Positions 1 through 8,736 of a stretch of DNA of 64,000 nucleotides are shown here, piece after piece. The DNA is from WTFV01 sp965200895. Lineage in GTDB: Bacteria > Acidobacteriota > Vicinamibacteria > Vicinamibacterales > UBA8438. Numbering within the stretch: position 1 is the first letter of the stretch; the number at the start of each line of letters is the position of its first letter. The DNA lies in assembly GCA_965200895.1 (NCBI GenBank), contig CBDAVM010000001.1, positions 1,798,001 to 1,862,000 of the forward strand, given 5' to 3'. A program made the translations under genes and the position numbers. The notes under the pieces are model-generated. The model saw nothing but the letters and a program-made list of their open reading frames with translations, did not search any database and was not told where the DNA came from.

Positions 1-804
1 CAGCGGTTTCAGATCTCCCCGGTCAGCCGCTTCCAGCGCGTCCAGGTAGGTGCTCTTGTCGGCGCTTCGCACCACCAGCGGGAAACGAACCGCCTTGACC
101 AGCACAAGAGTGGCCAGCGTTCGGGCCACCCGTCCGTTGCCGTCCTGAAACGGGTGTATCTGCGTGAAGCGATGATGGAGCCACGCCGCCTCGACTTCCG
201 GAGCAACGCCGACGTGATTCCGATGCATATCGACCAGGCCATCCATTTCGGACGCCACCTGCTCCGGCGGACAGTACTCGTGCACTTTCCCCGACCGCCC
301 GGTCGGATTGTTCGGCGCCCGCTTCCAGGCGCCCTTCAAGAGCGGAACCTGCAACCGGTTCCCGAACTGGTCCCTGCCCTCCGCCGTCTCCTGGTTCTGC
401 GTCAGCAGCGCATGAAGCTCCTTGATGCAGCTCGTCGACAGCGGCCGTTCGTCCGTGACGAAGGCGAAGACGTAGGCGATGGCCGCCTCGTGATCGCGGA
501 TCATGGACGCGATCGTCTCCGGCGTCGCGCCCGCCCCGTGGGGAATCAGCGCCGCGTCGATGCCACGCTCGATCAGGATTTCGGTGACGCCTCTGTCGAA
601 GTCGTACACGCGCTCTATCAGGCCGGTCTCGATCGCCCATTCCCTGCGCAGCTTCTCGTTGAATGTCGGCAGTGCATCGGAATCCGCGAGCCGTTCACGC
701 TCTTCCTGCCACACCCTGGCCAGCGCCGCCAGCTCGCCCTGTTCGAGTAATGCCGGATCGACTTCGTAGTCACGGATCGGATGCCATTTGTGTCCGTCGT
801 TCAT
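1..804 (-). CDS. Fic family protein (C-terminus beyond the window)
   Basis: Fic proteins move AMP or related groups from nucleotides onto target hydroxyls; many act as toxins or regulators. The 268 visible residues contain the Fic signature HPFQDGNGR at about 217-225, including the catalytic His. Before it lies the family's HEYCPPEQV segment (about 175-183) and the N-terminal stretch WAIETGLIERVYDFDRG. The gene runs off the left edge. An ATG at 813 abuts the GGAG box, so the ATG at 804, nine nt from GGAG, is the better start. It follows dctP on the same strand after 41 nt, where TRAP membrane subunits would be expected. Target and role are unknown. Confidence 0.9.
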   Translation of the reverse strand, partial: MNDGHKWHPIRDYEVDPALLEQGELAALARVWQEERERLADSDALPTFNEKLRREWAIETGLIERVYDFDRGVTEILIERGIDAALIPHGAGATPETIASMIRDHEAAIAYVFAFVTDERPLSTSCIKELHALLTQNQETAEGRDQFGNRLQVPLLKGAWKRAPNNPTGRSGKVHEYCPPEQVASEMDGLVDMHRNHVGVAPEVEAAWLHHRFTQIHPFQDGNGRVARTLATLVLVKAVRFPLVVRSADKSTYLDALEAADRGDLKPL

Positions 805-845
805 CCACGCCATCTCCGGACCTGCTCACGAGCCGGAACCGACAG

Positions 846-1841
846 TCAATTGGCCCGGAACGCGTCCCGAGCGGTGATGGCCGCGTTGTAGATGTCCGCC
901 GGCACGCGGCTGCCGCGCCAGGTCGCCGTCAGGCGCTCGGCCACGGCGCGGAACTCGGCCGCTTCGGCCGGGCTGACCGACGAGACGGTCAACCCGCGTT
1001 GTCGCATCTCGGCGAGCGCCTCGCGATCCTGCTGCGGCACCTCCGCGAACAGGAAGTCCTGCGTCGCGGCGGCGGCGGCGAGCAGCGCCTCGCGGTCCGC
1101 TTCGCCGATGCGCGCCCACGCCCGCTCGGTCATCACCGTGGCCCCGAAGATCGGACTCAGCGGGATGTCGAGCATGTGCGACGTCTGGCGGTACCACTGG
1201 AACACCAGCGCGCCGTACGGCGGACTCGGATAGGCGTCGATGAGTCCGGTGTTCAGCCCCATCAGCACGTCGGTCAGCTCCAGCGGCACCGGCTCGAAGC
1301 CGTTCTCGCGGTACCAGCGCACCATGTCGTCGTCGCCGGCCGACGTGAAGAGCTTCGCCGCCTGCAGGTCGCGCATGTTGCGGATCGGCTGCGCCGAGAA
1401 GATGTGCGCCCAGCCGCCGTGCCCCCAACCGAGCAGCACGAGGCCGTTGTCGGCGAGCGCCTCGCGCAGGCGCGGGGTGAGCGCCTCGAGGACGTGCAGC
1501 GCCTCGGCGTCGGACGCGAAGAAGAACGGGATGCCGAAGACGTTGAACGTCTCGTCGATCTCGGTCAGTCCGGGCAGGGTCAGCGCGGCGACCTGCGGGT
1601 TGTTCAGCCGCATCCGCCGGATGATGGTCGACTCGTCGCCGGTGGTGCCGCGCACCTGCAGGCGCACGCGGCCATCGGTCGCCCGCCGCCACTCCGACGC
1701 CATCTGGCGCAGCGCGCGGTCCCAGACGGAATTGGCGGGCAGGATGGTACCCAGCCGCAGGTTGGCGCGCTGGGCGGCGAGCGCCGCGGGCAGCAGCGCA
1801 AGCACGACGAGAAGGGCAACGAGGCGGCGGGGCCTGATCAT
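846..1841 (-). CDS. TRAP transporter substrate-binding protein, DctP family
   Basis: This periplasmic solute receptor delivers an organic acid or similar ligand to a TRAP transporter. The 331-residue protein has a signal peptide (MIRPRR, a leucine-rich core, then ALAAQ at about 19-23). The DctP-type mature part includes the stretch FGIPFFF and the segment GLIDAYPSPPYG, and the length is normal for the family. It lies downstream of the TatT lipoprotein gene, the arrangement known for TatT/TatP pairs. The DctQ and DctM membrane subunits are not beside it; the next gene is fic. The ligand cannot be read from the sequence. The start region is copied several times in the upstream spacer. Confidence 0.9.
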   Translation of the reverse strand: MIRPRRLVALLVVLALLPAALAAQRANLRLGTILPANSVWDRALRQMASEWRRATDGRVRLQVRGTTGDESTIIRRMRLNNPQVAALTLPGLTEIDETFNVFGIPFFFASDAEALHVLEALTPRLREALADNGLVLLGWGHGGWAHIFSAQPIRNMRDLQAAKLFTSAGDDDMVRWYRENGFEPVPLELTDVLMGLNTGLIDAYPSPPYGALVFQWYRQTSHMLDIPLSPIFGATVMTERAWARIGEADREALLAAAAATQDFLFAEVPQQDREALAEMRQRGLTVSSVSPAEAAEFRAVAERLTATWRGSRVPADIYNAAITARDAFRAN

Positions 1842-2056
1842 CGGACTCTCCGGTCAAACAGCGGACCCGCCACCGGCGGGACCTGATCATCGGGACGTTC
1901 GGTCGACAGCGGACCCGCCGCCGGGGCGGGCCTGATCATCGGGGCGCTTCGGTCAGCAGCGGACCCGCCGCCGGGGCGGGACCTGATCGTCGGGACTCCC
2001 GGTCAACGACGGTCCGCGAGCGACACGGACCGATCATCGGACTCCCCGGTCAACGG
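1829..2056 (-). repeat. Five-copy tandem repeat of the tatT-stop/dctP-start junction
   Basis: Units of about 48-50 bp lie at 1861-1908, 1909-1958, 1959-2008 and 2009-2056, with a fifth partial unit at 1829-1860 forming the real dctP start. Read on the minus strand, most units carry TTGACCG, a purine-rich box, then GATGATCAGG, which is the dctP start context (one unit has GACGATC). Each unit between the genes carries a hairpin: CCCGCC pairing with GGCGGG in the middle three, and CGGTCCG with CGGACCG in 2009-2056. The extra start codons are not in frame with dctP. Confidence 0.85.
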
Positions 2057-3090
2057 CGATCCTCCAGCCCATCGTCCTCGTCGAACGGCGGGAAGAAGAG
2101 GTCGTCGATGTGGTCGAGCAGCGATCGCGCGCGGCGTTGCGCGATCAGGTTGAGCAGCCGGTTGTCGGGGTACGCGTCGGGATCGATGGCCAGCGCCGTC
2201 TCGAGCAGCTCGCGGAACTCCTCGCGGTTCTCCTCGGCCACCGAGACGCCGGTCGCCAGCGCCACGTAGGGCCCGGCGTCCTCTCCGTCCGACAACGCGA
2301 CCGCACGGGCGAAGTGCTCCCGGGCGCGGGCGTACGACCCGCCCATGGCCTCGCCCACCGACTCGAGGGTGACGAAGGCCGAGTGCAGCGCGCCGCGCTC
2401 GAATTCGTCATCGAGCGCCAGCGCCCGGTCGAGCAGCGCGCGCGCCGCCGGCAGGTCGGCGACCAGCGCCGGCCGGTCCAGCCCCAGCGAGATGGCCAGC
2501 ATCCAGGCGCCGCCGAGGTAGTACAGACTCTCGACATCGTCGGTCTCGAAGACGGCGACGGCGGCCTCCGGATCCGACCGCAGGCGCGCGGCGATGCCGG
2601 GATGATCGACCTCGACGTTGCGCAGCCCGTAGTCGCGCGCCCGCAGGTACATGCGCCGCGCCCGCTCGTTGAGCGCCAGCGCCAGGTCGTAGTCGTCCCA
2701 CTCGGCCAGCGCCGCGTCGGTCTGCAGGAAGGCGTTGGCGTAGAGCACGAACCCGGTGTTGGCGAACAGCAGCACGTCCTGCCGGGCCGGCTCGGCCTCG
2801 ATGATCGACTCGATGGTCTTGAGCAGGAACGGCAACGAGTCGCGGACGATCTCGGGGTCCTCCTCCGAGAGATAGACGGCCGGGTTCACCAGGGTCGGCA
2901 GCACCGCGTTGACCGCCATGGTGCGCAGCGAGCAGCCCGTGAACGCCGCGGTGGCGGCGACTGCCAGCAGGATGCGGACGCCGAGCCGCCCGCGTCCTGC
3001 CGCCCGGCGCGTCCATCTCGACGCCACGGAGACGGTCAAGAAGGCGCGGACGCCGAGCCTGGACGTTCGACCGATCACTGACGGGCCCAC
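2050..3090 (-). CDS. TRAP transporter TatT-like lipoprotein
   Basis: TatT proteins (type example Treponema pallidum Tp0956) are periplasmic lipoproteins with TPR-like helices that oligomerise and bind the TRAP receptor TatP. This 346-residue protein has a lipobox ending FTGC at about residue 53, then SLRTMAVNAVLP. The rest is helical repeats with YYLGGAWMLAISLGL, as in the TatT family. The start is GTG at 3090; a GTG at 3078 is also possible, and the N-terminal extension before the signal helix is long. It is encoded just before dctP on the same strand, supporting a receptor/partner pair. The acidic C-terminal tail is unremarkable. Confidence 0.8.
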   Translation of the reverse strand: MGPSVIGRTSRLGVRAFLTVSVASRWTRRAAGRGRLGVRILLAVAATAAFTGCSLRTMAVNAVLPTLVNPAVYLSEEDPEIVRDSLPFLLKTIESIIEAEPARQDVLLFANTGFVLYANAFLQTDAALAEWDDYDLALALNERARRMYLRARDYGLRNVEVDHPGIAARLRSDPEAAVAVFETDDVESLYYLGGAWMLAISLGLDRPALVADLPAARALLDRALALDDEFERGALHSAFVTLESVGEAMGGSYARAREHFARAVALSDGEDAGPYVALATGVSVAEENREEFRELLETALAIDPDAYPDNRLLNLIAQRRARSLLDHIDDLFFPPFDEDDGLEDRR

Positions 3091-3101
3091 CTGAAACGAC
3101 G

Positions 3102-3107
3102 ATCATA
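3102..3107 (-). promoter_or_regulatory. Putative -10 element of tatT
   Basis: TATGAT lies 11 nt before the GTG start at 3090. No convincing -35 is visible, and IS copy 1 begins about 30 bp further upstream at 3139. Confidence 0.4.
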
Positions 3108-3129
3108 ACAGGCCGGCCTGTACGGTCCG

Positions 3130-3138
3130 GGCGGTCCG
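3130..3138. repeat. Target-site duplication, left side of IS copy 1
   Basis: GGCGGTCCG abuts the left terminus CTAGCGCT and is repeated at 5559-5567. It would be 10 bp if the terminal G of the element is counted with it. Confidence 0.8.
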
Positions 3139-5558
3139 CTAGCGCTACATCACGGTTGACTCAGGAACGGTCCGGCGTTGGTCGCCCGGTCTACGTCGAT
3201 TCGGGTTGCGGTTCAGGGTGCGCGGGCGGCTTGGGCTCCTCGTACCATCATCTGTAGTTGCACGCAGGCGCGCCACAGCACTTCGTTGCCCGGCAGCGGT
3301 CTACGCTTTGTCGGTCGCCAGCCGGCGATGCGCGCCAGCAGCATCACCCAGGCGCGGATGTCGGGCGGCAATGGCCGGTCTCGTTCGGCTGGCGGCAGCA
3401 GTCTTTCGGCCTGCACGACGGCTCCGATCACGCGCTTCTCGTCGTCGGTCAGGACCTGGGCTGCCGGCGTGTCGGGCGCGTCGCGCGCGTAGCCCCTGAG
3501 GGAGCACACCCGCCAGGCGGTGATGGCGTCGAAGGCCAGGCACTTGGCCAGCGCGTCGGCTTCCTGCAAGCGCCGGTCCTCGATGCGGGCGCCGCTCTTG
3601 AGCACCCGGAAATACTCTTCGATGCCCCAGCGGGTCTCATACCAGCCGACAATGCGCTCGGCCCATTCGGCCGTCGGGCCGCCTTCGCTCGACACCAGCA
3701 GCCATTCGAGCGGCTCGTGTCCCGGCGGCGGGTCGGTTTCGAGCACCCGCACCACCCAGGCCGTCAGCGGCGCCGCGTCGGTCTGGTCCTTGGGCGGCTG
3801 CACCTGCACCCGCCCGATGCGCAACTCGGTCCGCGCCGTGCGCGCCTCGCGCGCCCGCTTGCCGCCCTGCGAGTCGATGTGCACCGGCCGGTTGGTGCGC
3901 ACCGGGGTCTCGAAGTCCGGCTGAGACGCCAGCGGCCGGAGCATCATCGCCCGCAACCGCTCGTCCCATACTTTCACCCGCCGCCGCCGGCTGGCGCAGG
4001 CCCGCTCACCAGCCCCGCTTCAGCCGCATGCTGCGCCTGCCACTGCAACAGCGCATGGATGTCACTCTCGCGGTCGCCGACCACGACCACCCGCGTGCCC
4101 GGACACGCCCGCCCCAATTCGCGACCCTGGTCGAATCCCCGGAACCAGCGCCGGCTCTCCAATGCGCGCTCGGACGTGGGCGCGCCATCCGGCCGCGCCC
4201 ACGTCTCCAGACCGCTCACCCCCAACGGCCGGCGCCCCTCGGTGAACGCCACCGCCGCGTGCACGAACAGACCCCGACCGCCGCCAGACCGTTCTCCCAG
4301 CGGCCCCAGCCCGGTCGTGCTGTCCCGAAGACCCGTGTAGTTGAGCGTCGTCGTGTCCTGCACCAGCAGCACCACCGACTCCGCACGGCTGCGCTCGACC
4401 AGCGCCTCCCGATGCGGTTGCAGAATGTCCGCGCTACTCACCGCTCCATTGTGCAGGAAACGGTAGGCCGCCTGTTGCTCGGCGCTGCCGGCAAACACCG
4501 CCGGCAGAGGCGCACCAGGATGTTGCTCCCAGGCCGCACCCATCTGCGCCAGACGACGACGCAGCCGACCGTCGGCCAGGTCCGAACGCGAATACTCGCA
4601 CCGAGACCAACTGCCGGCGCCCGCAGCCTCCTCCCCCAACCCCGGAAACGAACCCAACTCCCTGGGCGCAGCCCGACGCAGCGTCTCCGCCCAGTCCGGG
4701 GCCAGGCCCCGAAGCCAGACATCCTTCGGCTCCACAGAAACCGATGACCCCGGAGGACGACCCGCCGTACGGCCCACACACCGCCAGCCCGACGCCCGAT
4801 AGCTCGTGCCACGACGAGACGACGCCACGCACGTCTCCACCAGAACCGGACGAACCCCGTGACACAATGCCCAGTCCGACGCCAAACGACCCACCGCACG
4901 GCCCAGAACCTGCGACGCCAAGTGCGGAACACGAACCCCGGGAAGCAGCAGGAATCGGTCGTTCAATACCACCTGACCAATCCGTGCCCCCCGCGTCCGA
5001 GCGTCCCAGCCCAGATGCGCGTCCCGAGGACCCAGACGAAGCGGAGCCGACACAAAGCTCAAAACACCCAACGCGCCCGCCGAAGAATCCACCAGATACG
5101 TCACCCGGCAGCCCGGAGCCCGACAACGGCCCAAAGGATGCGCAGCCGCCAGAAGTGCACAACACCGCTGACGCGCAAGCGCCGTCTCCGCCAACCGCAG
5201 GTGAACCTCCCCCAACGACGACAGGCTGCCCGCAAACTCGGTCAGCGAAATCTCAGACCCGACCCCGACCACACAACCCAACGGCGGACCCGGCTGCGCC
5301 GACGGCAGAGGCAGGCCCAGCTCCGCCGCCAAGCCAGGCAAAGCCTTCCGCGCCGACGCCGAGCACAGCGACCCACGCGCGTTGCGCCACCCGTCGCGTT
5401 CGCAAAGACCACGGCTCAGCGCCGCACGCGACAACGACCCCCGAACCAACTCCTGCCGCAGCCAGCCCACCGTCTCCGGCTGCAACATCCGCAGGCCAAC
5501 ACGCACAGAAACCTTTTACACTGAGCCACGGCCTGTGGCAACTGTGATTGAGCGCTAG
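3139..5558 (-). mobile_element. IS4/Tn5-like insertion sequence, copy 1 (frameshifted)
   Basis: A 2,420-bp element nearly identical to the one at 43179-45599. Terminal inverted repeats of about 27 bp lie at 3139-3165 and 5532-5558, with outer ends CTAGCGCT and AGCGCTAG. A 9-10 bp target duplication flanks it. Against copy 2 I see a net one-base loss near 4006 and substitutions near 5282, 5517 and 5539. The loss breaks the transposase, so this copy cannot move alone, but its ends remain and copy 2 might move it in trans. It sits just upstream of tatT. Confidence 0.95.
3213..5506 (-). pseudogene. Frameshifted DUF4338-Tn5-like transposase
   Basis: The same product as the intact 764-residue transposase of copy 2, but a one-base loss near 4006 (around codon 500) splits it. 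The 5' part, 3974-5506, keeps the DUF4338-like region and the first two catalytic Asp residues. The 3' part, 3213-3977, keeps the YREK motif with the catalytic Glu. Neither half has a full DDE triad, so no active transposase is expected unless frameshifting restores it. One missense difference is also visible: Leu instead of Val at residue 76. Confidence 0.95.
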
Positions 5559-5567
5559 GGCGGTCCG
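5559..5567. repeat. Target-site duplication, right side of IS copy 1
   Basis: GGCGGTCCG matches 3130-3138 and directly follows the right terminus AGCGCTAG. Confidence 0.8.
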
Positions 5568-5846
5568 GGCGGCTCGCGGCGGCCCGGCCACGAAGCACCG
5601 ACGCGCCGAACCCGTCGCCGCCAGGGGCGGCGGGACCGCAACCTCGACATGCCTGGAGCGAATCATCCAGATACCTGGAGCGAACCATCCAGTGCGACCT
5701 TGCTCAGCGTCGTCGCCAGGGCGGCGGGACCGCACCTCGACATCCCGGATCACAGCAGCCCCGGCGGCGTGCAGGCCCCGCCGGTTCCAACATCGGTGGC
5801 CCATGAATATTTCGTCTATGATCGAAAATATTCTCTGGTAGGGAAA
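5568..5846. other. Spacer with imperfect direct repeats and an AT-rich inverted repeat
   Basis: No gene is seen here. Two imperfect copies of a GC-rich, hairpin-bearing segment lie at 5614-5650 and 5709-5743 (both end ACCTCGACAT), and a 20-bp motif ending CATCCAG is doubled at 5651-5670 and 5673-5692. An unusually AT-rich inverted repeat follows: GAATATTTCG at 5805-5814 and CGAAAATATTC at 5823-5833. Confidence 0.7.
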
Positions 5847-6395
5847 AACATCGGGTATGTCCGAAAAAACTTCCTGAAGAGCCAGCGCCGGTCGACGGCG
5901 GTGGACACCGTGCTCGACTACCTCGCCCACCTCGGCGACGCGTTCCTGCTGGCGCAGGTCCCGCGCTTCGACCTGCGCGGCCGGAAGCTGCTGCAGGTCA
6001 ACCACAAGTACTACCTGGGCGACATCGGTCTGCGCAACGGGATTGTCGGCCACCGCGACAACGACATCGGCGGCGTCCTGGAAAACCTGGTCTTCCTGGA
6101 GCTGCGCCGCCGCGGCTACACGGTGACCGTCGGGATCGCCGGCGAGCGGGAGATCGACTTCGTGGCGGAGCGGCGCGGGGAGCGGTGGTACGTGCAGGTC
6201 GCCTATCTGCTGGAGTCGCCGGCCACCATCGATCGCGAGCTGGCCGCCTTCGCTGCGATCCGCGACGCGTGGCCGCGCGTGCTGCTGTCCCTCGACCCGC
6301 ACCAGCCCGACGCCTTCGAGGGCGTCAGACACCAGTCGCTGACCGGATTCCTGCGCGGCGCGCCCCTCGGCGCGCGGAATGGCGACGACGGCTGA
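5847..6395 (+). pseudogene. 5'-truncated DUF4143-type AAA ATPase remnant
   Basis: The reading frame from about NIGY at 5847 matches only the C-terminal half of AAA_14/DUF4143 ATPases: FLKSQRRSTAVDTVLDYL, then KYYLGDIGLRNGIVG, then LENLVFLELRRRGY and REIDFVAE. The last piece is the nuclease-like tail (D...E) seen in that family. The N-terminal ATPase half, including Walker A and B, is absent; sequence upstream is repeat-rich spacer and then the IS. No good start with a ribosome site was found. It most likely lost its 5' half by deletion, perhaps linked to the IS, and is probably not functional. Confidence 0.7.
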
Positions 6396-6525
6396 GGGCC
6401 TCGTTGATGACGAAGAAGACACGACCGGGAGGTCATGCGCCGGCCGGGTCCGATCCAGGTACTGGGCAGCATCCGCAGCATCCAGGCAATCCAGCCGCCG
6501 CGCGGTCCATGTCATCATTCTCCGG

Positions 6526-7209
6526 ATGCGCGCGTTCCGCACGATCCCGGCCGGCTGGTTCGTCATGGGCAGCGCCGCCGGGCGGCCGGACGAGGCGCCG
6601 GCGCACCGGGTATGGGTCGACGCCTTCGAGCTGGCCGTCGACCCGGTGACCCGCGCCGAGTACGCCCGCTTCCTGGCCGCCACCGGCCGGGCGGCGCCGC
6701 GCGAGTGGGACGACCCGCGCTTCGCCGACGCGGACCTGCCGGTGGTGGGCGTGAGCTGGAACGACGCCGCCGTCTACTGCCTCTGGCGGTCCTCGCAGGG
6801 CGGCGCGCCGGTGCGCCTGCCGACCGAAGCGGAGTGGGAGCGGGCGGCGCGCGGCGGGCGGGACGGGCGCGATTACCCCTGGGGCGACGCGATTCCCGGC
6901 TGGATCCCGAAGGGCGGCCGGGGACCGCTCGACGGCCCGTGGCCGGTCACCCTCGGACCGCCCAACGCCTTCGGCGTCCGGGGCATCGCGGCCAACGTCC
7001 ACGAGTGGTGCGCCGACTGGCACGCGCGGGACTTCTACGCGCGTTCGCCGGCCCGCAACCCGTCCGGGCCGCCGACGGGCCGGCGGCGCGCCTCGCGGGG
7101 CGGGTCGTGGCGGCACGCGGTGACCATCAGCCGGGTGGCGGCGCGCAGCAGTCTCGACCCGTCGTTCCGCTATACCGACTACGGATTCCGGGTCGCCCGC
7201 GATGTCTGA
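6526..7209 (+). CDS. FGE/SUMF1-fold protein lacking the FGE active-site cysteines
   Basis: A 227-residue FGE-sulfatase-fold protein. Visible landmarks: IPAGWFVMGS at 6-15, the LPTEAEWERAARGG segment, NVHEWCADW and the closing RGGSW...YGFRVARD. True formylglycine-generating enzymes carry two cysteines just after GGS; here that stretch reads RGGSWRHAVTISRVAARS with none, so cysteine oxidation is unlikely and a binding or scaffold role is more plausible. ATG at 6526 is the first codon at which the conserved fold begins. Its end overlaps the start of cca by 8 bp, suggesting coupling. Confidence 0.85.
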   Translation: MRAFRTIPAGWFVMGSAAGRPDEAPAHRVWVDAFELAVDPVTRAEYARFLAATGRAAPREWDDPRFADADLPVVGVSWNDAAVYCLWRSSQGGAPVRLPTEAEWERAARGGRDGRDYPWGDAIPGWIPKGGRGPLDGPWPVTLGPPNAFGVRGIAANVHEWCADWHARDFYARSPARNPSGPPTGRRRASRGGSWRHAVTISRVAARSSLDPSFRYTDYGFRVARDV

Positions 7210-8644
7210 GCCCGGTGCGGCGCGACCGGACGCCGCGGCGACCGCGGCGGGGTCGGACGAGATGGCGCTCGCGCTGCGCGTGGCGCGCGCGGTGCGCGAC
7301 GCGGGCGGCCGGGCGCTCGTGGTGGGCGGCTGGGTGCGCGACCACCTGCTCGGCGTCCCGTCGAAGGACATCGACATCGAGGTCTTCGGTCTGCCCGCCG
7401 AGCGGCTGCAGGCGGTACTGGCCCGACTCGGCCCGGTCAACCGCGTCGGCGCGAGCTTCGCCGTCTTCAAGGTCGGGCCGCTCGACGTCTCGCTGCCGCG
7501 CACCGAGTCGAAGACCGGCCGCGGCCACCGCGGGTTCGTCGTCACCGGCGACCCGACGCTGCCGCTCGCCGAGGCCGCCCGCCGCCGCGACTTCACGGTC
7601 AACGCCATCGCCTGGGACCCGCTGCGCAAGGAGCATCTCGACCCGCACGACGGGCGCGGCGATCTGGCCCGCAGACGCCTGCGGATGGTCGATCCGGAGA
7701 CCTTCGGCGACGACAGCCTGCGCGTGCTGCGCGCGGTGCAGCTCGCGGCGCGCCTCGAGTGCACCGTCGATGAGGAGACGCAGGCCGTCTGCCGGACGAT
7801 TCCGCTCGACGACCTGCCGGCCGAACGCATCCGGGGCGAGCTGGAGAAGCTGCTGCTGCGCGCCGCCCGGCCGTCGCGCGGCTTCGCCCTCGCGCAGAAG
7901 ATCGGGGTCATCGACCGGCTGTTCCCGGAGCTTGGGGCGCTGGTCGGCTGCCCGCAGGAGCCGGAGTGGCACCCGGAGGGCGACGTCTGGGTCCACACGC
8001 TGCTCGTCATCGACGAGGCGCGCAGATGCATCGACGATCTGCCCCGCCCGCAGCGGATCGCGGTGATGCTCGGCGCCGTCTGCCACGACCTCGGCAAGCC
8101 GGCGACCACCGCGCGCATCGACGGCCGCATCCGGTCCCTGGACCACGAGGAGCAGGGCGTGCCGGCGACCACCGCGCTCCTCGACCGGCTGAACATCCAT
8201 ACCGTCGACGGCTACGACGTGCGCCGCCAGGTGCTCGGGCTGGTCGCCCAGCACCTCAAGCCCGGCATGTGGCGCGCCGCCCCCAAGGTGGGCGACGGCG
8301 CGTTCCGGCGGCTCGCCAGAAAGGTGGATCTGGAACTGCTGGCGCGGCTGGCGAAGGCCGACTGCCGGGGGCGGGCCGGTGACTTCGACTGCTCGGCGAT
8401 GGACTGGTTCCTGGAACGGGCCCGCGCGCTCGGCGTCGAGCACGCGCCCCCGGCGCCGATCCTGATGGGCCGCCACCTGCTGGCCCTCGGCGTCCCGCCC
8501 GGCCCGCACCTCGGCGCCGTCCTGAAGCAGGTCTACGAGCGCCAGCTCGACGGCGGCGTCACGACGCTGGAGGAGGCCACCGCCGCGGCCAGAGCGCTGC
8601 TGGCCGACGCGGCGCAGGTCCCCGCGACGCACGCGAGCCGGTAG
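7202..8644 (+). CDS. cca: CCA tRNA nucleotidyltransferase with HD domain
   Basis: It adds or repairs the 3' CCA end of tRNAs in the cytoplasm. The 480-residue protein has the class II polymerase-beta fold: GGWVRD at 42-47, the metal-binding pair in KDIDIEVFG near 55-63, and RRDFTVNAIAWDP. A head region with DDSLRVLRAVQLAARLE follows. An HD phosphohydrolase motif CHDLGKP near 296 belongs to the bacterial multifunctional subtype. The C-terminal part resembles the GRHLLALGVPPG segment typical of these enzymes. ATG at 7202 overlaps the preceding gene by 8 bp. The 3' end of the gene is copied just downstream (8694-8715). Confidence 0.93.
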   Translation: MSEPGAARPDAAATAAGSDEMALALRVARAVRDAGGRALVVGGWVRDHLLGVPSKDIDIEVFGLPAERLQAVLARLGPVNRVGASFAVFKVGPLDVSLPRTESKTGRGHRGFVVTGDPTLPLAEAARRRDFTVNAIAWDPLRKEHLDPHDGRGDLARRRLRMVDPETFGDDSLRVLRAVQLAARLECTVDEETQAVCRTIPLDDLPAERIRGELEKLLLRAARPSRGFALAQKIGVIDRLFPELGALVGCPQEPEWHPEGDVWVHTLLVIDEARRCIDDLPRPQRIAVMLGAVCHDLGKPATTARIDGRIRSLDHEEQGVPATTALLDRLNIHTVDGYDVRRQVLGLVAQHLKPGMWRAAPKVGDGAFRRLARKVDLELLARLAKADCRGRAGDFDCSAMDWFLERARALGVEHAPPAPILMGRHLLALGVPPGPHLGAVLKQVYERQLDGGVTTLEEATAAARALLADAAQVPATHASR

Positions 8645-8715
8645 TCGCTGCCGCGGTCGACCGCTCTGCGGGCTGGGAGCGGCCAGCGGTCGTACGCGAG
8701 CCGGTAGTCGCTGCC
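8631..8715 (+). repeat. Duplicated cca stop-codon segment
   Basis: A 22-bp segment starting ACGCGAGCCGGTAGTCGC occurs at 8631-8652, spanning the cca stop codon, and again without mismatch at 8694-8715 (period 63). CTGCGGGC follows each copy at a similar distance. Confidence 0.85.
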
Positions 8716-8736
8716 CCGTCCTGCGGGCCGGATTCC

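Noticed and set aside
1829..2056. CRISPR-like array
   Set aside because: Units are contiguous, variable and include gene-edge sequence; there are no unique spacers and no cas genes.
6526..7209. Sulfatase-activating formylglycine generator
   Set aside because: The two active-site cysteines are absent.
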